Assembly: GCA_014730285.1 (NCBI GenBank)
Contig: WJIM01000070.1
Coordinates: forward strand, 1 to 7,313
Direction: 5' to 3'
Origin: Candidatus Zixiibacteriota bacterium
GTDB taxonomy: Bacteria > Zixibacteria > MSB-5A5 > JAABVY01
DNA: 7,313 nt
Part shown: positions 1-6,380 of the stretch, piece by piece
Numbering within the stretch: position 1 is the stretch's first letter
How the letters are laid out: each line of letters opens with the position of its first letter
The notes under the pieces: generated by a model
The model's input: only the letters and a program-made list of their open reading frames with translations
Database searches by the model: none
What the model was told of the DNA's origin: nothing
Position numbers and translations under genes: made by a program

Positions 1-3
1 ATT

Positions 4-8
4 AGGAG
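4..8 (+). promoter_or_regulatory. Shine-Dalgarno AGGAG before the 46-residue frame
   Basis: AGGAG lies 8 bases before the ATG at 17, an ideal distance. It is the main reason for treating the frame as a small gene with its own start. A five-base match this close to the window edge could also be chance inside a larger gene. Confidence 0.35.
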
Positions 9-16
9 CGAGACTT

Positions 17-157
17 ATGTCTCTGCTTCAGGTTGTAAAATGGATTCGATGGAATTTTGGCGAGCTTCTAAAGGACCTCACATATAAGCCCCCAAAGGCA
101 GAAGAGGAAAGCCGGGAGTCTGATAAACAATCATCCCGCTCTATCTCACATAATTAG
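17..157 (+). CDS. Small 46-residue protein, or C-terminal end of a larger plus-strand gene; unknown function
   Basis: An ATG at 17 follows a good Shine-Dalgarno sequence, AGGAG at 4-8, with 8 bases of spacing, and opens a 46-residue frame ending in TAG at 155-157. The frame is also open upstream to the window edge (from base 2), so it could instead be the last ~51 codons of a gene entering from the left. The predicted peptide has a hydrophobic, tryptophan-bearing first third (MSLLQVVKWIRWNFGELL), then a charged Lys/Glu/Ser-rich tail. That looks like an amphipathic or membrane-associating helix with a polar, probably disordered tail. I recognise no family. It converges on the amide-ligase gene, and the stop codons overlap by two bases. 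The opposite strand here has no comparable start or frame. That a gene ends here is more likely than not; its start and function are uncertain. Confidence 0.4.
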   Translation: MSLLQVVKWIRWNFGELLKDLTYKPPKAEEESRESDKQSSRSISHN

Positions 158-1941
158 CCCGACTTCTTATTGGACGCTTTTTTGTGGCGGTCGAGAATTT
201 CCGAGTTTAAATCCCCGGGACTTACGTTTTTGATAAATATGCTGTGCCACAGGTAAATATTTACCAGATTCCACAGAAGCATTGCCCGTTTAATTTCACT
301 CGATTGAAGCGATCTCAAAAGCTCCCTGTCAAACATATCTGCGGCCATATCAACAAGCGGCTGAAAGAGTTTACCCGGAAGAGCCCAATGCTGTGAGGGA
401 CATCCGAAACTGAGTTTGGGACGGTTTATGATTTTCCCCGATATGCCGCGTCTTCTGAGAAGCGAGCGGATCACATATTTCGATTCCTTCAATTTAAATT
501 CCCAGGGCAGCGACGTAACATGATGTATGATTGCTGGATTCGTATAGGGATATGTAATGGCGATATTATTGGCCTCGGCCAGTTTGCCCCATATTGTCAT
601 GCTCTCGAATGCTTCCGAGAGAAGAGATATAATCGTTATCATATCCAGAAGAGAATATTCGGGATAATCCCGCATCAACCGGATTCTATTCGAGAGTATC
701 TTCTCGAATGTGGTGTTAAGGCTGGTTTTGACCAGATCGATATCGGCAAACTGCCCCAGGGTCCAGAGGAAATGGCGGTGCGATCTCAGGTTTTTCCCGA
801 AATCATAGGCAAAGAAGCCGTAGCGTTCATTCTTCTCCAGCGATCGTCCCACGACCTTTCCGAAAAGCTGCTGGACGCCGAAGGCTCGTGTCGATTTTAG
901 AAGAGATTTATACTTGAAAACCCGTACATGAGCATCATTGCCGAAAATGCCGTCCGCCCCTTCGCCGCATATCAGCAGATCGATTTCCAGCGGCTTTAAT
1001 CTCTGATACAGCAGATACAGAAGAGCGGACTGCAAATGATGTACCGGTTCTTCGGCCGCATGGATAGCCTCGACCAGCGAGATAAGGTATGATTCCGGAC
1101 TGGCGGCAAACAGGCTGTGGTCGATATTCAATTCACGTGACGCTGTCAGGGCATAGTCATCCTCCCGATCATTTTTGTTCAGAAACGAAAATGATGAAGA
1201 GCAGGAATTGATATCCTCCTTTATTTCACGGGCAATGGAGGCCAGCGAGGTAGAATCGAGTCCCCCGCTTAAAAGCACTCCCGGTTTCCTGAAGCTTCCG
1301 ATCAATTCCTTGAGATCCTGCCGAAGCATGTCCTCGATCTTTTCCAGCCGCTTATCGGCGCTTTCTTCGATATCGAGGCCGTCATGAAAACTCCAGGTTT
1401 TGCGCTTGATAATCTGCATGCTTTGCAGATCGATTTTTAACGTTTCACCGCCGGTCAGCTTGCTGACACCCCTGTAAAGAGTGCGGGGAGGGACTATATG
1501 GCGGTAGACCGCGAATTCAGGCAGGACATTATTCTCCATCTCAAGCGTAACGCCCGATTCCTTCAACTTACTGATATGGGTGGAGACAATGATATGGTCT
1601 TTCCCGATAAAATAATATAACGGACGGCAGCAGTAGGCGGATAGGGATAAGATCAATTCGGATTTTGATTTGTCAATATATGCGAAATCAAAAATGTGCC
1701 GCCCCTGTGACATCAATACCGGCTGCGGTCTGGCAACGGAATTCATGAGGTCGTCCACAATTCCATCATCCAGACAACATTCAGCTTCGCCAAGAAGGAT
1801 GCCCGAATCTTTTTCAGAATGAAATGTGTAAAGAGCATCCTTCAAATATGCAATTCGGTAATCCCCGAATTCAGCCGAGACCGCATTCGACGGTTTGGCG
1901 AATGGTTCGCTATTTTTATTTTCTATCCGGAGAAATAGCAT
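154..1941 (-). CDS. Asparagine-synthetase-like ATP-dependent amide ligase with a non-catalytic glutaminase domain
   Basis: This 595-residue protein has the two-domain AsnB layout. The N-terminal ~1-180 region resembles the class II glutamine amidotransferase fold (CRPLYYF near 105-111; YRHIVPPRTLYRGVSKL near 146-162). The ATP-pyrophosphatase/synthetase domain covers ~200-595. It has the PP-loop SGGLDS at 225-230, GEGADG at 326-331, and a conserved Lys (K509 in NRPKLSFG) at the place of the catalytic lysine of AsnB. These features support activation of a carboxylate as an acyl-adenylate and amide formation. The start lacks the Met-Cys of true glutamine-dependent enzymes: it begins MLFLRIEN, so the ammonia-releasing nucleophile is absent. 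The usual GEGxDE motif ends in Gly (G331). AsnB relatives in O-antigen loci amidate uronic acids, so glycan amidation is my best guess; asparagine synthesis is unlikely. The gene starts one base after the glycosyltransferase stop with only a weak Shine-Dalgarno, consistent with coupled translation. It is the last gene of the operon. Confidence 0.85.
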   Translation of the reverse strand: MLFLRIENKNSEPFAKPSNAVSAEFGDYRIAYLKDALYTFHSEKDSGILLGEAECCLDDGIVDDLMNSVARPQPVLMSQGRHIFDFAYIDKSKSELILSLSAYCCRPLYYFIGKDHIIVSTHISKLKESGVTLEMENNVLPEFAVYRHIVPPRTLYRGVSKLTGGETLKIDLQSMQIIKRKTWSFHDGLDIEESADKRLEKIEDMLRQDLKELIGSFRKPGVLLSGGLDSTSLASIAREIKEDINSCSSSFSFLNKNDREDDYALTASRELNIDHSLFAASPESYLISLVEAIHAAEEPVHHLQSALLYLLYQRLKPLEIDLLICGEGADGIFGNDAHVRVFKYKSLLKSTRAFGVQQLFGKVVGRSLEKNERYGFFAYDFGKNLRSHRHFLWTLGQFADIDLVKTSLNTTFEKILSNRIRLMRDYPEYSLLDMITIISLLSEAFESMTIWGKLAEANNIAITYPYTNPAIIHHVTSLPWEFKLKESKYVIRSLLRRRGISGKIINRPKLSFGCPSQHWALPGKLFQPLVDMAADMFDRELLRSLQSSEIKRAMLLWNLVNIYLWHSIFIKNVSPGDLNSEILDRHKKASNKKSG

Positions 1942-1942
1942 C

Positions 1943-2869
1943 TTAATGGTTCTTTAAATTTCGCATAGTCTTTATAATGAATTTCGGCAGAAATGACAAA
2001 GCTATATATCGTCCGGCGCTTTTATTCCAATCATAATTTCCACGGCTGCGCTTGAAATATTGACGCGATTTCCTGAAATCATATATCTCCCAGTAATATT
2101 CACCCAGCTTGAAAGAGGCATGGCTGAGGGCTTTTGTGAGTGCATTTTGCTGTTCTTCACTCAAGGATACAATCTGAGGTTCGAAACTGCTAAATATCCT
2201 CACCCGCGAGTCCCAGCGGTCGAATGTGCTCTTGACCGCCTGCGCCTGATGCAGGCGCCGCCGGGTCAGGGGCTCTTTGATCATGCCCGCATTCGATATC
2301 AGCGACATGCGCATAAAAAGCTCCAGATCCTCGGCATAACGCAGTTTCGGATTGAAACCGCCCAGCTTTTTCAAAAGCTCGGATTTTGCCATCACGCTGG
2401 AAGTCAACGGGTAACATTTATTCAAAAGCTGAATAAACTGGTCCTTTTCTATATCGAGCCAGGGAAATTGATCCAGAAAAAGCTTTTCACTGCCATTCTC
2501 ATCGAATTCGACAGCATCGGTAAAAACCCAGCCGATTTCCGGGTTATCCTCCAGAAACTCGACCTTTTTTTCAACCGATTTTTGCGTGAACATATCATCG
2601 GCATCCAGGAAAGCTATATATTTGCCGGAGGCCTTCTCCATACCCACATTGCGCGCCTTTGCCCGTCCCATGTTAGCCTGCTTTATGAGTGTCAGGTTCA
2701 GATCAAATGCGGCCGCCTTTTCCGAGGTATTATCCTCCGAACCGTCATCCACCAAAATAGCCTCGATATTCTGATAGGACTGTTTTTTGACCGATTCAAG
2801 GCATTCCTCAATCCATTCAGCGCTGTTGTATGCCGGTATAATGACCGAGACCAGTGGAGACTGATTCAT
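1943..2869 (-). CDS. Family 2 (GT-A fold) glycosyltransferase
   Basis: The 308-residue protein opens with the GT2 signature VSVIIPAYN (7-15). It then shows the nucleotide-binding VDDGS (40-44), the metal-binding DxD-type motif FLDADD (87-92) and a likely catalytic-base pair E180-D181 in YAEDLELFMR. It should transfer a sugar from a nucleotide donor to a lipid-linked or polymeric acceptor at the cytoplasmic face of the inner membrane. Donor and acceptor cannot be read from the sequence. After the catalytic domain, about 60 residues form a helical, aromatic-rich segment (LGEYYWEIYDFRKSRQYF), somewhat TPR-like, and a basic hydrophobic tail (LSFLPKFIIKTMRNLK). The tail may hold the enzyme at the membrane. 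No full transmembrane segments are evident. The ATG is preceded by GGAG at 5 bases, one of the clearest ribosome binding sites in the operon, after a 26-base gap from the methyltransferase. Its place between tailoring genes suggests it transfers or receives the modified sugar. Confidence 0.9.
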   Translation of the reverse strand: MNQSPLVSVIIPAYNSAEWIEECLESVKKQSYQNIEAILVDDGSEDNTSEKAAAFDLNLTLIKQANMGRAKARNVGMEKASGKYIAFLDADDMFTQKSVEKKVEFLEDNPEIGWVFTDAVEFDENGSEKLFLDQFPWLDIEKDQFIQLLNKCYPLTSSVMAKSELLKKLGGFNPKLRYAEDLELFMRMSLISNAGMIKEPLTRRRLHQAQAVKSTFDRWDSRVRIFSSFEPQIVSLSEEQQNALTKALSHASFKLGEYYWEIYDFRKSRQYFKRSRGNYDWNKSAGRYIALSFLPKFIIKTMRNLKNH

Positions 2870-2874
2870 CTTTT

Positions 2875-2878
2875 CTCC
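2875..2878 (-). promoter_or_regulatory. Ribosome binding site GGAG of the glycosyltransferase
   Basis: GGAG on the minus strand lies 5 bases before the glycosyltransferase ATG, in the longest intergenic gap of the operon (26 bases). It supports that start and independent ribosome entry, unlike the neighbouring junctions, which have weak or no Shine-Dalgarno. Confidence 0.65.
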
Positions 2879-2895
2879 GAAGTAAATCTATCGGT

Positions 2896-4092
2896 TCAGA
2901 CTGCCGTCAATTCGGGATCGAGTCCCATAGCCTTCAAATCCCCGGCAATCTCATTTCGGTAAATCGGATTCATGATTACGACTATATCAGGATGATAATC
3001 CTTAAGCATTTGAGGATCAACAATTTCTTTTCCAACAGATGGTATAAATTTGGCGTGACGATGCGGATTTATGTCAACTATTGCCCCGACCTGATCCTTC
3101 AATCCCAGTGTTGTCATGAAGGCAACACATTTGGAGCCCGATCCCCAGATTGCAATCTTTTTGCCTTGACCAAAAGCTGTATTGAAAAATCCCCTCCAAT
3201 AATCAAGCCGGGATTTTATATCTTCTTCGAATTTCAAGACCTGTTTTTCTGTTTCGGAGGATGGTTCCTCGGCCGGATGCGGTTTATCGACAGGCTCTGG
3301 GCTTGCTTTTGTTTCGATTATAAGATACTGATCGTCGAATTCGGTGTACAAATCAAGAATCTCGAAGCCTTCGGCCCGAAACAGCCTTCCCAGCGATTCG
3401 GGCGTGAAATATGAGCAGTGCTCGTAGTAAATATCCCAGAAGGCCTGCTCCTTCAATACCCGCATAGCATCGGGAATCTCGAAAAAGACAAGTGTATCCG
3501 TTTTATCCCCAATCGATTTTCGGATTGTCCGGATGAATTCTGCTGTCCGGTCGATATGTTCCAGGGTATGGCGGCAGCAGATCATATCCCCCTTCAAATA
3601 GCTGTATTTCTCGGAGTAGTAATCCTTGATAAAAACAATATTTTCGGCCGATTCCACCCGGTCTTCTACAAAGGCCGGATCTATACCAATACAATGATTG
3701 TCCCCGATCTCACAGATTAATCTTAGAAAATCGCCTTTTCCGCAGCCGATCTCAATGATCTTCTTGTCGCGCAATTCGTATTTCTTCACCCATTTTTCAG
3801 CCAGACCTCGTGCGAAGGCGTTGAATGTTGACGAAAAAGACTGCTGATCCTCGTAGCCGGTGGAATAATCGCGATGCTTAATATCGTAAGCCATGTTGGT
3901 GATAAATCCGCAGGCCGGGCAGAATCCCAGGTCGATACTGCCCTCGGGAAAGCCAAGCGCCTCTGCCTGTGAGTCTTTTAAAACACAACTGTGTACAGGA
4001 ACTGAATCAACTTTGTAAAAGGATTTCAGGCCGGTACTCCCGCATGAGGGACACTTTCCCGAATTAAGATTAATGTCTTTATTTGAAGTCAT
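2896..4092 (-). CDS. Class I SAM methyltransferase of the sugar C-methyltransferase family (second of a tandem pair)
   Basis: This 398-residue protein has the three-part layout of sugar C-methyltransferases such as TylC3/NovU, KijD1 and TcaB9. An N-terminal zinc site is formed by C14-x2-C17 and C58-x2-C61. The SAM-binding Rossmann domain has motif I EIGCGKGDFL (114-123) and an acidic GIDPA strand end (136-140). A C-terminal Rossmann-like domain carries AIWGSGSKCVAF and AIVDINPHRHAKFIPS. The block Y222-Y-E224-H225 and upstream H179 fall where the C-3'-methyltransferases keep their active-site Tyr, Glu and His, so a methyl transfer to a keto-sugar nucleotide is plausible. It lacks the GGSLR-type segment of its upstream neighbour (DDQYLIIETK instead) and has a Pro/Glu-rich linker near 264-285, so it is a divergent paralogue and its substrate may differ. 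Its ATG directly follows the TAA of the previous gene, with no good Shine-Dalgarno, pointing to translational coupling. Exact methylation site unknown. Confidence 0.85.
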   Translation of the reverse strand: MTSNKDINLNSGKCPSCGSTGLKSFYKVDSVPVHSCVLKDSQAEALGFPEGSIDLGFCPACGFITNMAYDIKHRDYSTGYEDQQSFSSTFNAFARGLAEKWVKKYELRDKKIIEIGCGKGDFLRLICEIGDNHCIGIDPAFVEDRVESAENIVFIKDYYSEKYSYLKGDMICCRHTLEHIDRTAEFIRTIRKSIGDKTDTLVFFEIPDAMRVLKEQAFWDIYYEHCSYFTPESLGRLFRAEGFEILDLYTEFDDQYLIIETKASPEPVDKPHPAEEPSSETEKQVLKFEEDIKSRLDYWRGFFNTAFGQGKKIAIWGSGSKCVAFMTTLGLKDQVGAIVDINPHRHAKFIPSVGKEIVDPQMLKDYHPDIVVIMNPIYRNEIAGDLKAMGLDPELTAV

Positions 4093-5328
4093 TTATACGA
4101 TTTTTGGTTCCGGTATCGGAATTATGAACTTCCCCCCGCGCCCCGTATATTCACTCTGCTGATTCATAATCTCTTCGGCAAAATTCCAGGCCAAAAGCAG
4201 GACATAATCGGGCATCTCCTCAAGCAGCTTTTCCGGCGGCACTATGGGCAAATGATTAAGCCCCATATATTTGCCGTGCTTGAAGGTGTTCAGATCGGCA
4301 ACAAAATCAACCAGCGATTTATCGATACCGACATAATTCAAAAGAGTTGCGGCCTTGGCCGCCGCGCCGTAAGCGGCAATACTTTTGCCGTCATTTTTAA
4401 TTTCGTGTAGTATATCCAGAAGCTTCAACTTTATTCTTTCCACATGCTCCGCAAAACTGCGATAAAATTCCAGCTTATCCATACCGCTTTTGATCTCATC
4501 TCCCAGCAGTTCCTTAACCGGCTCCGAGACATCTTCGGTCTTGCCGATAAAAAGTCTCAACGATCCGCCGTGAATAGCAAGTTTCTTAATATCATTCAGG
4601 TAGAGATTATGATTTCTGAAAAGGCGGTCGAGAGCTGTCACGGAAAAATAGCAGAGATGCTGATGGTATATGGTGTCGAATTCGCAGTTTCGAACCAGAT
4701 CATCCAGGTATGGACATTCGATAACAGCCAGGCCGTCATCCTTTAGAAGAATACTGATCCCATCCACAAAGCCGTTCAAATCGGGCACATGCGCAAGGAC
4801 ATTATTGGCCAGAAAGATATCCGCTTTCCTGCCTTCATCCGCCAGTTTTTTTGCCAGATCGGCGGTGAAAAATGTATTTAAGGTCGGCACTCCGGATTCC
4901 TCGGCCTTTATAGCCGGACCATCGGCCGGATCGATTCCCAGCACAGGAATTCCCCGGGCAGTAAAATTCTTAAGCATATAGCCGTCATTACTGGCAGCTT
5001 CCACCACCAGACTGTTTAAGCCGAGCTTATGTGTTTTCATGATATATTCCGCGCTCTTGGCAAAATGGGCCAGAAGCGATTTGGATACTGACGAAAAATA
5101 GGGATAATCCCGGCAGAAAAGTATCTCCGGATCGACTGTCGCGGTAATCTGAACCAGTGTGCATTCCGGGCAGAATACAAGATCAAGCGGGGCTGTTATT
5201 TCCGGTTTTTCCAGATCATCCTCTTTAACGAGCCCATCTGCAAGAGGAGTCCAGCCAAAGGATATGACCGGTTGAAGATTACTGTTGCCGCATGAACGGC
5301 ATGAATTTTCTATTTTGAAATTATCCAT
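4093..5328 (-). CDS. Sugar-nucleotide C-methyltransferase (TylC3/NovU-like, first of a tandem pair)
   Basis: The 411-residue protein matches the full layout and usual length (about 410) of bacterial sugar C-methyltransferases. It has a zinc-binding N-terminus (C10-x2-C13 and C53-x2-C56), Y77 in YPYFSSVSKS, SAM motif I EAASNDGYML (110-119), H180 in NVLAHVPDL, the block Y221-H-Q223-H224, the family segment HGGSLRLFI, and a C-terminal domain with AAYGAAAKAATLLNY and DLNTFKHGKYMG. Known relatives methylate a keto-sugar nucleotide next to the carbonyl, often at C3. With a CTP-dependent enzyme upstream, a CDP-linked 4-keto sugar is a reasonable but unproven substrate. The residue usually seen as Glu in the YHEH block is Gln here (codon CAG at 4660-4662), so activity may be altered. 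It starts 14 bases after the SDR stop with no clear Shine-Dalgarno, so reinitiation is likely. The zinc site follows the chosen ATG closely, supporting that start. Confidence 0.88.
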   Translation of the reverse strand: MDNFKIENSCRSCGNSNLQPVISFGWTPLADGLVKEDDLEKPEITAPLDLVFCPECTLVQITATVDPEILFCRDYPYFSSVSKSLLAHFAKSAEYIMKTHKLGLNSLVVEAASNDGYMLKNFTARGIPVLGIDPADGPAIKAEESGVPTLNTFFTADLAKKLADEGRKADIFLANNVLAHVPDLNGFVDGISILLKDDGLAVIECPYLDDLVRNCEFDTIYHQHLCYFSVTALDRLFRNHNLYLNDIKKLAIHGGSLRLFIGKTEDVSEPVKELLGDEIKSGMDKLEFYRSFAEHVERIKLKLLDILHEIKNDGKSIAAYGAAAKAATLLNYVGIDKSLVDFVADLNTFKHGKYMGLNHLPIVPPEKLLEEMPDYVLLLAWNFAEEIMNQQSEYTGRGGKFIIPIPEPKIV

Positions 5329-5342
5329 TATTGCAATTTGAG

Positions 5343-6371
5343 CTATTTCTGCCAGCGCAGATCGGGGCTGAGTTTTCCGCTGTCGATAAGCATCTTGATG
5401 TGGTCGATGCGTTTGTATTTCGCGCCTTCGAACTCCTCCAGTTCCAGCCCGTATCTGCTGTATGCCTCGTATAACTCATGGGCGCCCTTTCTGGCATTCC
5501 ATTCCGGCTTAAACTCAGGCAGCGTTTTCGGCAGGAAGCTGCAATCGACGCGGTAACATCTTTTATCCGGGCCGGCGTCTGTGGCAAAGGAAACTTTGCA
5601 ATCCGGAACGGTTTCCTTGACTATTTCCGCCAGATCCCTGATCTGGTAGTTCTCGTCCGACAGTCCGACATTAAAGGCCATATTTCTGACCTCATCGAGA
5701 GGCGCATGCAGTACCGAAATAAAGGCCCGCGAGATATCGGCTATATGCACAATCGGCCTCCAGGGTGAACCGTCGCTTTTGAGATAGACCTTGCCGGTGG
5801 TGACAGCCCAGGCCACGAGATTGTTCAAAACAAGATCGAATCTTAGCCGCGGCGACATACCATAGGCCGTAGCAGAACGCAAAAACGTCGGTGCGAAATT
5901 ATCATCGGCAAGCTCCTTCAAGGCATTTTCCGATTCGACCTTGGACACTCCGTAGGGTGTAACCGGATTACATTTGGCGCTTTCATCGATAAGATTCTCG
6001 CCCGAGGCCCCGTAATAGGAACAGGACGATGAAAACAGGAATTTATTAACGCCCGCTTTTTTGGCGATCTCCGCCGTCCTGATGGTAGCCTTATAATTAA
6101 TCTCATGGGTGATTTCAGGGTTGAGATCGCCCAGCGGGTCGTTCGAGAGCGCCGCCAGATGTATGACCGCATCGAATCCCCTTAAGTCCTCGACCTCTAT
6201 ATCACGAACATCCTTTATGGTCTCACTGATTTGAGGCAGGCCGTTATTTCCGAATGTACATTCACGGTACAAATCGCTGTCGATGCCGTGAAGCTCATGC
6301 CCGTGTTTCAAGAGCATGGGAGTCATAATTGTGCCTATATAGCCTTTATGGCCGGTAATCAGTACTTTCAT
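5343..6371 (-). CDS. Extended SDR NAD-dependent sugar-nucleotide epimerase/reductase
   Basis: This 342-residue protein is an extended short-chain dehydrogenase/reductase. It has the N-terminal dinucleotide motif TGHKGYIG (6-13), an acidic residue at the end of strand 2 (D31) that favours NAD over NADP, HLAALSNDP (71-79), the serine region FSSSCSYYG (113-121) and the catalytic pair Y140-x3-K144. The C-terminal part (RSATAYG, then GSPWRPIVHIADISRAF) is typical of sugar-nucleotide enzymes. Dehydratases of the RmlB type have an Asp-Glu pair in TDEVYG, and CDP-glucose 4,6-dehydratase has TSDKCY and a GFKG-type N-terminus; neither is seen here. It is therefore more likely a C4 (or C2/C5) epimerase or a ketoreductase than a dehydratase. 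It begins 4 bases after the cytidylyltransferase stop, so it probably acts on the CDP-sugar made there, perhaps finishing the product after C-methylation. Fold confidence is high; reaction uncertain. Confidence 0.88.
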   Translation of the reverse strand: MKVLITGHKGYIGTIMTPMLLKHGHELHGIDSDLYRECTFGNNGLPQISETIKDVRDIEVEDLRGFDAVIHLAALSNDPLGDLNPEITHEINYKATIRTAEIAKKAGVNKFLFSSSCSYYGASGENLIDESAKCNPVTPYGVSKVESENALKELADDNFAPTFLRSATAYGMSPRLRFDLVLNNLVAWAVTTGKVYLKSDGSPWRPIVHIADISRAFISVLHAPLDEVRNMAFNVGLSDENYQIRDLAEIVKETVPDCKVSFATDAGPDKRCYRVDCSFLPKTLPEFKPEWNARKGAHELYEAYSRYGLELEEFEGAKYKRIDHIKMLIDSGKLSPDLRWQK

Positions 6372-6375
6372 GATC

Positions 6376-6380
6376 TCACC
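6376..6380 (-). promoter_or_regulatory. Ribosome binding site GGTGA of the SDR gene, overlapping the upstream stop codon
   Basis: The minus strand reads TTTGGTGAGATCATG. GGTGA contains the TGA stop of the cytidylyltransferase and lies 4 bases before the SDR ATG, linking termination of one gene to initiation of the next. Confidence 0.5.

Noticed and set aside
520..900. Plus-strand frame opposite the amide-ligase gene
   Set aside because: No domain or good ribosome binding site; the opposite strand has a full AsnB-like domain order.
1500..1507. GGCGGTAG, identical to the core of the ops/JUMPstart element of polysaccharide operons
   Set aside because: It lies inside a coding region on the wrong strand for this operon, not in a leader, and the following bases (ACC) do not continue the ops consensus.
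154..1941. Lasso-peptide cyclase or beta-lactam synthetase reading of the AsnB-like gene
   Set aside because: Cys2 loss is compatible, but no precursor peptide, leader peptidase or beta-lactam gene is seen, and all neighbours are sugar-nucleotide or glycosyl-transfer enzymes.
2060..2962. A 300-codon open frame on the plus strand opposite the glycosyltransferase
   Set aside because: It lies antisense to a gene with clear GT2 motifs, has no recognisable domain, and its composition (many His, Cys, Phe, Arg) is typical of a reverse-strand shadow.
2854..3414. Plus-strand 186-codon frame opposite the second methyltransferase
   Set aside because: Cys/Phe-rich shadow translation spanning a real gene junction on the other strand; no motif recognised.
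3989..3998. CTGTGTACAG, a near-palindrome resembling a regulator site
   Set aside because: Inside the coding region of the second methyltransferase, imperfect, and too short for a LexA-type box.
5343..6371. Calling the SDR gene rfbG (CDP-glucose 4,6-dehydratase) from its place after rfbF
   Set aside because: The N-terminal GYIG motif and the SSSCSYYG region lack the residues expected in either dehydratase type.
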